A program made the translations under genes and the position numbers. Positions 1-36,228 of a stretch of 64,000 nucleotides of DNA are shown one piece after another. The stretch comes from Macropodus opercularis. Lineage: Eukaryota > Chordata > Actinopteri > Anabantiformes > Osphronemidae. Location: positions 5,436,501 through 5,500,500 of the forward strand of contig JAUCMP010000026.1 of the NCBI GenBank assembly GCA_030770545.1, given 5' to 3'. How positions within the stretch are numbered: position 1 is the first letter of the stretch; the number at the start of each line of letters is the position of its first letter. The notes beneath the pieces are model-generated. The model did not search any database. It was not told the origin of the DNA and worked only from the letters and a program-made list of their open reading frames with translations.

Positions 1-81
1 GCGCTCTTCCTGCTGACCTTCATATACAAGCAGAAGATGACACCCTCTGACCCAGCAGAAGACACCTCGGAGCCAGACTGA
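1..81 (+). CDS. C-terminal end of an unidentified membrane-type protein (5' truncated)
   Basis: Frame 1 is open from the window edge and ends at TGA 79-81, giving 26 residues. They start with a hydrophobic run (ALFLLTFIY), followed by a basic KQK and a short acidic, Ser/Thr/Pro-rich tail ending EPD. This looks like the end of a last transmembrane helix followed by a short cytosolic tail, so a membrane protein is the best reading. There is no splice acceptor inside the window, so the terminal exon starts upstream. I do not recognise the family and give no symbol. Coding status is inferred from the open frame, the TM-plus-tail composition and a polyadenylation signal about 0.9 kb downstream; a chance open frame of this length is possible. 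Confidence 0.5.
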   Translation, partial: ALFLLTFIYKQKMTPSDPAEDTSEPD

Positions 82-1000
82 AGCGTCAGTCATTATAACG
101 CACACGCTTGATTGGCGTCTCATAACCCTGATGGTTTGTGTCATCTTCCCGACAAGACACAAAGAAGAGGTCTTATTTTTTATGCACACAATCATCTTTC
201 AATCATCCCCATCTTTCCTGTGATTCAAATCTTTTAAAAATTCTGCTGATACTGACAAACTGCTGTCAATTCAAGACGTGTATATTTTCTCTATTTTATA
301 GTTTGTACACAATCACTCACCCTAAGGGTGACAGCATTGGACCAGGAACCCCTAAGGAGGTCTGCCATTTGCCAGTATGACCACAAAGTACTTAAATATA
401 AGTCTTATGATTTTGATGAATTGGAATCTGGATGCATAGATGTGTAACTTCATCCCTAAGTCCTGAACATTTTCTCAAATAGGAGCCTCCTGACACACTG
501 GCTTGACCCTCAGTCACTGAGGCTTGAAGCTCTGGGTCGAATCTCTTTCTGTTAAATGAATGAGAAACCTAAAAACCTGCTGGTAGTTTTTTTTAAGTCT
601 TGTTTTTTATATTTGTTAGTGTTTGTTTTACTAATGGAGACAACTGTTACAGATGAACACCCAAAAGACATCTTTGGTTTTCACTCACATTTATGATGTT
701 TACAACTAAAGGGGGTTGTGCTCATAAGAGGCCCAACTGTGCTCTTAAACAAAGGCCAGACATGCATAGTTATTTTCTTACAGTTTGAGTTGATAAATCA
801 AATCATTGTCTGAAACTGTCTTGATTATGTCATTAACTAGAGTTTTCAGTCAGTCGCGGTAATTTAAAGTAGTCTCTTTTCTTTTATGTTGAGTTGTGGA
901 GAATATTTCTGTGCCCGTACCTTTATATTAATATCCAGATTAAATCAGTGGTACTAGAGGTATTTTTCTTAAAAAATAAAAACATATTTTTCCTAGGTAT
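82..1000 (+). other. Probable 3'UTR of the unidentified first gene
   Basis: AT-rich sequence with no supported ORF follows the TGA at 79-81. A canonical AATAAA lies at 975-980, so a cleavage site near 995-1005 would give a 3'UTR of roughly 0.9 kb. The extent is inferred from the signal alone. Confidence 0.35.
975..980 (+). terminator. AATAAA polyadenylation signal, first gene
   Basis: Exact AATAAA inside an A-rich run, followed within about 40 bases by T/G-rich sequence. It is the first strong signal after the stop at 79-81. Use is inferred. Confidence 0.4.
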
Positions 1001-4000
1001 TTTCAAGTCTTGTGGGTTTAAACCTGGAGCTCAGAAAATTTGAACTCGTCCTGGCCAAAAACGTTTGTGTCTAGCTTGTTAGCTGCTAAGCTTTATTATT
1101 GAATAGTCATAAGTCAAAGAAACGTTATAGGCCTTTGGAAAAAAGTAGCTTCTGGTGTTTATGTGATATAATTCATAGGTGTATTATATCTTGTTTGCCT
1201 TTTTTGGGAATTTGTGGCCACTTCACACTTTCCCCTTTTCAGTGGACATGCTTGTCGTTTTGTCTTTGTTTGTTTTCCAGTCACTACTTGTGTACTGTAG
1301 TTACCTGATTATTGGTACAAACTTTACTCCAAGTGGAAAAAAGTCAACAAATCCTGCTGTATATTATTTAGGGTTTCTTACAATGATTCTTGCCTTAGGT
1401 TTGTTGGAATGAAAGGAACCTTTTGTAATGCAGTCCTTTGACAAAGCAATAATTATGCAGAAATCGGTTGTCTCGCTCACGTTGCATGCTCACGCGTTAA
1501 TAGCAAATGGATGTTTGAACAACAAGACGAGTGCCAACACACAAGTAACGTCATTCTTACTATGTAGAAAAACACGTCATGATGTTCATAAATTTCTAAT
1601 TATATCACTGGCACTACCCTCAGATTAATGTTACATGCGACAGGCTTGATTGCTGTCTGTTGCTTGTCATAATTGTAGTAATCAGCTAAAGAGCTTATTT
1701 TAATTTGCTAATGTGCAAGCTGCTGCTTTACTGTTCCACACAATCAAGGGCTGTGAGCGGTCTCCCACTGAATGGAAGCAGCGTAGTGGTGTCTGCGTTG
1801 GCCGTGTGAAGTCCTACTTGCTCAAACTCTGCTGCCTTTTCAGATGATCACACAAATTACGCATAAGTGTTTCCACATTTAATCCGGTAGATATCACACA
1901 TTCACCAGCCATGAGTTGTACGAATATTATGTAGAGAACTTCCCACAGTTCATTTAGTTGATTCATTTTTGCTGAGCATGTGTTACACTTCAGCAGTAGG
2001 AAGCAGTTTAACGTGTTACTTGGACAACAGGCATGTGATTCAAACATATATATATAATAACACGCCCACTGTGCTTGATTCAGATATATTTTCACCATGT
2101 TTGCTCTGCTTGCGAAAGAACTTAACTATAGAGCATTCAAAATATTGTCAGCACACATATTACATTACATATTTACTACTTGAGCATTTAATGCACATCA
2201 ATCTGAACGAATCATAACGGCTACTGTTATGTTTTGTAGATGAAACACTGTCGACACCATTTCTAAGCGATTATTGGGTAAAAAGGTTTTGGAGGTTGCA
2301 GGTGTGTGGCCAGTCTTTACAATGTTCAGAGGTGAACGCAGGGCAGCCTCCAGAAATATGTAACCAGCACAAGAAAGAAAACTACTTTGGATGTATTGAA
2401 TCGAATATGTTAAACTTGCGTCGGGCACCACTGTTGCTGTAACTTTGATGTCTGGGAAAGTGTTTCTCACTTGAGTCTGTCCTCAGAGCTGTGCAATAAC
2501 CCATGCCTGTAATGGATTCTAACTGCCATCCAAAGCCATGTATTTATTTCATTTGATTAAAGCATTTCGTTTTTTAATAAGACGAGGACGAAGTGTTTCA
2601 CTCTGGTGTCTCACAGATAATAGTCTGAACTTCTTGTAGGAGGAGGCTGAGATCTCATTTCCACACATTTCGGAGGACAATAGCGTCGTTTGTTTTGTCT
2701 GAAGCCCGGATCAGATGCCTTCCGAGGCTCCCCCCTGCTGTGAGCAACAAAGCTGACCTATAGATCATGAATAGCCTGCGTTGTAATCCGCAAGCAGTGA
2801 TGGCTTCCACATGAGTTACTCGGGGTTTTAATGCAGTTTAGCAACATCTGCAAAAGCAAGGCCCACAGATGGGAGTAGTTATCACAGTGGAGACAGTCAT
2901 AAATAATGCAGTTGAACCCTGCTGTTCTGTTTGTGGCCAGAAGAGGTCAGTCAAAGACCTCTTACCCACCCGGTGTTCAGCTTGTTTTCCTATTGCCTTT
3001 AACTAATTATTCATATCAACATTTTGTTACTTTGTTTTCACAAAACAAATGAAATGTTCATTTAGCTGCAAAAACCTTTTTTCCTTGAGGCTCCTGATGG
3101 CGTAAGGCTCCGATGACCTGCCCTCACATCCTCTGTCCGCTTTGGCACTTCCCTCCTCATCCACATCGGCAGCAGCCAAGCCAGCTCTCTATCTGACTCT
3201 CCTGTGCTGCATCTGACTGACTCAACTGTTTACTCTGCAATTAAAACACAGCCTATAAAAGGCAATGGATAAGCTGCCAGACACTGACGAGGGGGTCAGA
3301 GCTGCAGGGAGAGAGGTTATAAATCGCTTTGATGCCGAGCGTAGACTGAAGGCCCAGATTCCTGAGCTGGAGGACTGGAGCTGAGTGAGTTCACCAGGGG
3401 ACCAAGCCAGAAACACCGATGATTCATGGGTCTTTATAGCAGACCACTTGGAGAGTGTGTATTGTGCTGGTGCTTTGGAAAAAAAGGAAGACAGCAGCTT
3501 TTCTCTCTTCTTTTCAATCCAAACATGTCATTTGTGTGGCTGTTTGAATGCTTCCACAAACAGAGGATGCTATTTTTCATATGGAGCTGTGAAGACACAA
3601 CTTGCAGACAATACTATCTTCAGTCTCTTGTGATCCCTGTGCTGTCCTCACACAGACGCTGATAATTTATCAGCAAATGTCCCATGATGCCTTGAATTTG
3701 GTGCAGAAATGAGAAAACCTTATACATGTGATGTTTACTTACACCAGGCTGTTTTGCTATAGTTCCAGGGCTATAATGGGAAACTTCAGCAAATTGTTGC
3801 TGTGGTCAAATAAAGCAGACTTATTGAATTTCTGTAATCAAATGATCAGAGGCAGTACAATGAATGGCCCTGTGTGGAAATTAGCTAAGTTGTATATTTA
3901 TTGGTTTATGTGCTTTTGTTTCTCGTTGTTTCAAGCTGACAGATAAAAATATTCCCTTTTCACGGCTCTACATCTCTATTTACTCAGGCTTCGGATATTA

Positions 4001-4800
4001 TTGCATAACACGATTAAAAATAATATATTTATTCTCTTTCTAAAGCCCTAGAGAAGTAAGTGAAGTGGTCTGACATTCCTTGACCTGGACCAACAACAAC
4101 ATAACCGTAAAATGCTCCTTGAGTATTACATACGCAAAGCCTCAGAAAGGAAAGAGGATATTTGTATACCTTGGCTAATTTCTCCACTGCACAGGGACTG
4201 TGGACTAAATCAGTTCAGTCACGTGAGGAAAAATGTAGCATGTTCCTTTAAAAGAAGTGTTTTACTCATTAGAATTGCACGAGTGACAAAGCTAAGATTC
4301 CTTCTTATTTTGTGCCGTTACTCTCGAGGTTAAAGACCCAAAGGTCACTGGATGCGGCTGCCGCATGGCTCAGCAGCACTATTGCCATAAAAGGCAGCTG
4401 GAGAACAGCGTGTCCATTATCCCTGCAGGAAACTGCTGAATTCTGTACCGCGGGGGTTAAAGTTGGCATCTTCAGCCACTTGTTGCTTTGCAGATTAAAG
4501 TCCACGCAAAATACAGCCAACAAATAAATTGTGGTATTTTATTATAGGCTTTGTGATACTCAGCAGTATTAAAAGTAGGTAAATGTTTCCAAATGTTACC
4601 TTTTGAAACGTGAAAAGTGCATTAATGTACAAAAATCCCACACTATTAATCTGAAATAGGTGACGTTTAGTATTTACTGTGTGCTTTAAAACCTGTTATG
4701 GCTGGATTTGAAACCTTTAGTTGAATAATAATAATAATGTACTTTTACTAAGCGGCCATTTTAAAGAAGGGAGAATAAATCTCAGCCACACTCAGTATTT
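1001..4800. other. Intergenic region upstream of fermt2
   Basis: The short open frames here (all under 100 codons, on both strands) have low-complexity or random-looking translations and no splice structure linking them. A short ATA repeat sits at about 4723-4738. I see no gene, RNA gene or recognisable transposon. Confidence 0.5.
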
Positions 4801-4888
4801 CACGGCTGTGCTCCGTGTGTGAGGGGAGGTGGAGGCAGCAGTATGAAAGGAAAAGTGGAATTAAAGAAGTGACGTTATCTGGATGGAA

Positions 4889-4918
4889 GGGGGGGGGAGG
4901 AGGGGGAGCGAAAGGGGG
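4889..4918 (+). promoter_or_regulatory. G-quadruplex-capable G tract in the fermt2 promoter or leader
   Basis: A run of nine or more G is followed by AGGA, five G, a seven-base spacer and another five G. This satisfies the usual four-run G-quadruplex pattern on the sense strand. Folding is predicted only. Confidence 0.5.
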
Positions 4919-4929
4919 ACGGCTGGACT

Positions 4930-5098
4930 CCATTAAGCCCGAGCCTGCAGGAAAGCTGGGATACTCCGCTTCCTCTCGGTTCGTCGGGCTCCTCTGTGCG
5001 TTCCGCGGCGGCGCCGGGCTTTCTCCATGCTGTAGCGGCGGCGGACGTGCTCCGAAGCGTGTTCTCGACTCTTTGTTGCGTTGCTCGTCTTTGTGAAG
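4930..5098 (+). other. fermt2: fermt2 noncoding exon 1 (5' boundary uncertain)
   Basis: The 3' end is set by a consensus donor, AAG|GTGAGT, with GT at 5099-5100. Joining 5098 to the acceptor at 6102 places the initiator in the context GAAGGATGG, with A at -3 and G at +4, a good Kozak match. The 5' end shown is a guess inside the CpG island. The exon carries a minimal upstream ORF (ATG CTG TAG) at 5027-5035. Confidence 0.55.
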
Positions 5099-6102
5099 GT
5101 GAGTGCTCGCGCTCCGCCGTCCGTCCCCGGAGCTCGGCTCGCGCGCTGTTTGCCGTTTGTTCTCCGCCGCGTCTGCTCCGAGTTGAACTCAACGCCTCTT
5201 CCTTCAACTTTCTGCCCCCGAGTGGACCCGACCGGTTGTTCTGCTGCTCGTACGAGCACTTTTTCGGAACTTATCGTGTAGCGAGCGGCCGCCGGGGAGC
5301 AGCAGGAGGCTCCGGGCTCTGCTGGCAGGACGAAGCTCTATTTGTAAGACTGGCCTCACCGTTACTTTAACAGGTGAACCGGCACTTTTGCGGAAATGGC
5401 AGCTGCTCGGGCTCCACGCTGAAGCCGCAGCGGCGGTGTTGTTTGCCGGCCAGGTCCGTGCTGGGCAGCCTCAGCACCGGCGGTGACGGACGGGCTACAG
5501 TGTAACTTAGCGGCGGTGACTTCACAGGACACGACGCTCCTTCCCGGTGGGAGCGAGGCTTGGAGAGAGCTGGCGGAGATCACCATGGAGCACAGCATCC
5601 TACATTTCCCATGAGCACAGCTCCCCTCGCTCCTCCTCACACAAGACCCAGTGCTGATGTTTTCAGCGTGTGGTCCCTCTGCTTGTTGCACAGATTCAGG
5701 GTGAATAGTAGGAGTCGTGGCTGGTAAAGCGACTTGCGCAGTGATGGCTGGTGTAAAGAATGAATGTAGGGATAATCTCCCTTTGTCGTGCTGTTGGAAA
5801 GTATTATTGCTTAGTAATTTCAGTTTTTCCAACTGGTTTATAGAGTATGGAGCAGTTCAATAGTTTGCGTTAAGGCAGCGGACTGACCTATAAGGAATCT
5901 ACACGTGAAGGATGCTGTTAATAATGGAAGTGTTTCAGTGTGACGCTGGGGCTGCAGACCTCATCCTAATGTCTGTTTGAAATGTGTAACATGCTGTCAT
6001 ACTCTTCCAATGCCTTTTCATTTATTGTAATTTCTTCGTTTTCCAATGATCAGAACGTGTAACCGGACCCTTTCCCCTCCTGACTGTGGGTGTGTTTGGC
6101 AG
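5099..6102 (+). other. fermt2: fermt2 intron 1
   Basis: This intron of about 1.0 kb starts GTGAGT and ends TTTGGCAG. Its first half is CpG-rich island sequence and the rest is ordinary. Long open frames on either strand in the GC-rich half look like composition artefacts. Confidence 0.55.
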
Positions 6103-6103
6103 G

Positions 6104-32148
<26,045 letters not shown>

Positions 32149-33435
32149 GCGGCCACCAGGGGTGGACAACTGTCAGTCAGGGGCCAGGAGGGGGGCAGCT
32201 GTGCTTGGGGTGGGGTAACCACATTGTATGGGTTTATTTTATTCAGTGTCTGTCTTTTTAATTGTTTGGGGCTGTTCTGAAGAGTCCAGAGTGGCACAGC
32301 TATTGCCACGGCTCGCACCGTTTTTATTGTTATACTGTTTTTTGCATTAATGCAGACGAGGCCGTTTGTTACAACACTAATGTTCTTGTAAATTCAGTCC
32401 AACTTGAACGTAAACTCAACCGTGGTTGAGCAGAAGCCTTATACATACCTGATACTGAACAAGTATCCGCTTTCCACCGACTACCTGCCTTCTCACTTCC
32501 TGGACTTCTCATCAGCTTACGTTCTGTTAAAGCAAACACCACACGTAGTCCCAAAGATCCTTTTGTTCCTTTCACCGCCGCTCGCTGTCCCTGTTTAGAT
32601 CTGAACACAGCGGTGGCCATTGATTGCAGCACTACATGTCCACCCTCTCCTCTACATGAAGGGTTTTGGCTCTTTGAAGTCACATGTAAGCACTTCTACA
32701 TTATACAGTCCTGTTTATGAATAAGCTGTTGTTAAATTTTACGTTAGCTTTTGATGTCTATTGTTTTTATTTCAGACCTTGAGAGTCTCGTTTCTTCATT
32801 GAATTTTCATTGTGGTCGCTGACAGGTGTGAAACTGAGATTTTTGTATTTAAACGCCTGCTAACGATGAGCATGTCTGAAAACACACTACAAAAACGTTA
32901 ATTACTGATCATTATGTTTCACCTTTTCGTATTCTGACTGCGCATCTATAAGACGTGCCAATGTGCATTCACATTTTGGTCCATCTATGTGTCTGACATC
33001 CTGAAAACACTCGGGGTCGGTGGATTACCTCTGGGCTTGAATTCCCCGACGTCTCTTTGCTCCGTGCATGAACTCTTCGTAGCAGCAGGGATCATTACTC
33101 CCTTGTACCGTACCTTGTACCTTGCTGCCGTTTTGTTTCACACACCATATAGTATTATCTTTTTTTTTTTCTTCTTCTTTTTTTTTATCATTACGCACCA
33201 GCAAAAGGTCACGGAGTATGAAGAATGAATATGCAATTTCTGTTTTCAGTTTTCTGTCCTCAGTATGAAGGATCAGTAAATGAAGTATTGTTTTGTAACT
33301 AATGTAAAAACACAAACGTTTTATAGAATTGTACAGTTTTTTTGTTTCAGCTTTCGGGGGTTTTGGGAAGGGGGGCAGCCATCTGTCAACATGTGTGGTG
33401 TCCAGAGCTATGTCTGCCTATGTTGTTTTCAGATA

Positions 33436-33454
33436 AATATATATATATATATAT
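33436..33454. repeat. (AT)n microsatellite in the fermt2 3'UTR
   Basis: About nine AT units, 34 bases before the proximal ATTAAA signal. Confidence 0.9.
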
Positions 33455-33487
33455 GAGTATATATACTAGTCTCAGACTCCAGGTTTG

Positions 33488-33493
33488 ATTAAA
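33488..33493 (+). terminator. Proximal ATTAAA polyadenylation signal of fermt2
   Basis: The second most common signal hexamer, followed by GTGTTTGTAG and T-rich sequence that would serve as the downstream element. Confidence 0.45.
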
Positions 33494-33979
33494 GTGTTTG
33501 TAGAGTTGCTTTAGTTTCTTTCTAAAATTCCATTATGTATGCTTTCTCGATGATAATCTGCTCTTTTTGTTGTATTTGTTGCTTAATTTTATTGATTCTT
33601 CTGCCTTTTCTTGCACATTCTCTGCTATGAGCAGCTGACTCGAGTGATAATGTGCATTTGTGGCCTCTGGTTGTATTTTAGCTTGTTCTTTAGACTGACA
33701 GTCAAAGGTTCTGTGCGTTTTTGGAGCAGTTTTATTTTGCTTGGTGCCTTTTTAAACTACATCACTTAATTAGGACTGGTCACAAGTGAAGTGTGATATT
33801 TAATGTCGATATGAAGGAAACCTACTTTGTTTAGACCCTGGAGTTTGAGACAAATCAACAAACATGAACAGATATAAGAAAAACTAAGTCTAGTCAATTT
33901 TTCTGTGTGTTTGCTTCGGGTCATGAGCAGCAGAGCATGTCCTGCTGTGTAACGACTGAAAAAATGCATTTATTTTAAA

Positions 33980-33985
33980 AATAAA
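33980..33985 (+). terminator. Distal AATAAA polyadenylation signal of fermt2
   Basis: Canonical hexamer followed by a T-rich and then TG-containing stretch. This is the likely main end of the gene, near 34000-34010. Confidence 0.6.
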
Positions 33986-34138
33986 GTGATTTTTATTTAA
34001 TTCAGTGTCTTCTGACTTTTCTTGACATTAGTGTCTTCTTAGTCTTAGTGTTCCGACGTGCCTAAACTCTACAAAGACCTGTCTGTATTGTTAATATTTC
34101 CACCTGTGTAGTAAGGGCATTGCACTGCCTGTATTTAT

Positions 34139-34153
34139 CCACTAGAGGGCAAT
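34139..34153 (+). promoter_or_regulatory. CTCF-like motif downstream of fermt2
   Basis: CCACTAGAGGGCAAT agrees with the CCASYAGRKGGCRSY core at all but one of the later positions. It lies about 150 bases past the fermt2 end, a plausible boundary position. Motif match only. Confidence 0.35.
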
Positions 34154-36177
34154 GCAGCACCATTGGTGCTTTCCATCGTTCAACTTTTGGCTCCTTTTTT
34201 CCAAACTTCTCCTGGTTTCTTTGCAGACATGTTCACCTGGCATCCAAGTGGAAACTAACCGGCAGATTGAGGAGGAGGACGTCTGCAGACAGTCTGTCTA
34301 TTTACAGGCTTTTGCTTATTCCCCTACAGTGGACGCGGCACAACGTCCGTCTGTCACCTGCTGAGCAGCTGGGACATGGAGGTGTTAGTGGCCGTGATCT
34401 CCACAGTCGTAATGTGAAAAGAATGACAGCACACGCAGCATCGGTGAAATGGGTTAAAGACGATGACGTCAGATTAGACAACACATTTTTATGGAGGACA
34501 ATAGTGGGAGCAGGTGACAGTTCAAAGGTTGGGCACATAAACTGCCCTGAGAGGAGAACAATTACGACAAAACAATGAAATCTCTCTTCTGGACACTTTG
34601 ATGACACAAACAGAGACTGGTTTCTAGATGGTCTTTGAAGCCTCTGATGTTCTCCATTCAGCCCCTGCTCCAGCTGGACCGGGCCTGTCGTGTTTACAGT
34701 GCGTATGGGAAGTCAAACCTCAGCTGTGGCTCCACCCAGTGACGTTGAATTCTTCAGATTCCTGTGGAGCATGGGCTGGATGACAACATGAAAAACATGG
34801 AAGCAGGCTTGAGGATGGCATTTAAAGACTCAGCTGTTGCAAACAATCAAGATGCAGCAAGTGAAAACCACAAAAGAAGAAGCACCTGTTAGCGTTCAAC
34901 GCAGCAGCCTCCTGGTTGAACTAAGGACACTGCTCTACTCTTGTCTTTCCTGAACTTCACAGCCGGTTAAAGTCATTGTTAATGTCATAGGGATCCCTCT
35001 CAAGTAAAGTGATTGTGACATTCACCCTTTCGCCTGCAGGGAATAAAGTTCTGCAGATAATGTCATGCGTGACAGCGGATGTGTTGATACGTTACTTTTG
35101 GGTCTTCCTTTAAAAGCCCTTGAGGAAAATTTTCTCCTCAGACCAGCGTTCCGACCTTGTGGCGATCACTCGGTTTTTATGCTCCATCTTCCACTGCTGC
35201 CACCTGTCAAGAGGTAATTCAGGAAACATTTCATGAGGCCAGGGTGATAGAAAATGATGAACCCGCCGTGGCTCTAGGGATGGCAGTGTTGGCGTCACTC
35301 AGCTCACTACTTTGATCGCATTCATTCGCGGCCCTTCCTCTGGTGCCACGATGATATTTTGTGTGAAATCTCCTCACTGTAAAATTTCCACTGCATTCTG
35401 TACAGACAATCATGTCATGTGTTTTGAAATAGCATTAATAGGATAATTTGTGTACAATAACAATAAATAATCAGTTTAATAATGAGTAGTGTGTAGATGG
35501 TGTGATTATATTAACACATCCACCTACACCTACAACTTCTTACATATGTTATCCTTTTTTTGTCAGTGCAGTCTGGATATGTTTCCATGGAGGCTCAGTC
35601 TTGGCTAAACACTAATGACTGCCAAGACTCTTATCTTCCAGTCATCAATTAGGCGATGTGTGGAGCTAAAGGCTCTTGGAAGATGTATGTTCTGGCTAAA
35701 GCTCTTTGTGGTTCAAAGATTAGAACAACAAGATCACAAAAGACCACAGGATTCCTGCTCATTTTCACCGTCAGCCATTTCACGCTGTGTCTGTCAGAGC
35801 GGTATCAGTGTCCTAGATGTTAACAGATAACAGATATGAGGGGATTTTATTTCACGGAGAGGCATTTGCATCCTGGCCAGTGTTTTAAAGTCATGATCAC
35901 TGACTGCAAAACGTGTCATTCATGGCTCAGGCAATAAGCTACGTTTTGCACCAGCATATAATCGGCGGGCTGTGCGTCCAGGACATCACTTGTGCAGCTA
36001 CAGAGCATATACTGTAGGCGTGTCATTAAAGCCTCAGAACTGATCCGGAGGGTGTCCTCTGAGCTGGTGAGGTCATGTCACATGGTGCTGAAAGAGATGA
36101 CATGTTCAGAGCCAAGACGCTTGCATCATCAGTTAGTGGAGCACAGAGTATACATGAACAAGTATAGACAAATATGC

Positions 36178-36180
<3 letters not shown>

Positions 36181-36226
<46 letters not shown>
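36181..36226. repeat. (GT)n microsatellite
   Basis: 23 uninterrupted GT units in the intergenic region. Confidence 0.97.

Positions 36227-36228
<2 letters not shown>

Larger units (their letters stand above)
4800..5640 (+). promoter_or_regulatory. fermt2: CpG-island promoter region of fermt2
   Basis: GC content and CpG density rise sharply between about 4800 and 5640, against AT-rich flanks. The region has a CRE-like TGACGTTA at 4870-4877, a long G-rich tract at 4889-4918 and many GCGGCGG stretches. No TATA box is evident, which suits a dispersed housekeeping-type start. It lies directly upstream of the coding ATG exon, with a strong splice donor at 5099. The exact start site cannot be read from sequence. 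Confidence 0.7.
32149..34005 (+). other. fermt2: fermt2 3'UTR
   Basis: AT-rich sequence follows the stop. ATTAAA at 33488-33493 would give a 3'UTR of about 1.36 kb; AATAAA at 33980-33985 would give about 1.85 kb and is followed by T/G-rich sequence. An (AT)n run lies at 33436-33454 and a T-rich tract at 33160-33186. Open frames here are incidental. Confidence 0.75.

Noticed and set aside
5362..5832. 156-codon minus-strand open frame over the fermt2 CpG island
   Set aside because: High GC content removes stop codons on both strands in CpG islands, and the translation resembles no protein I know.
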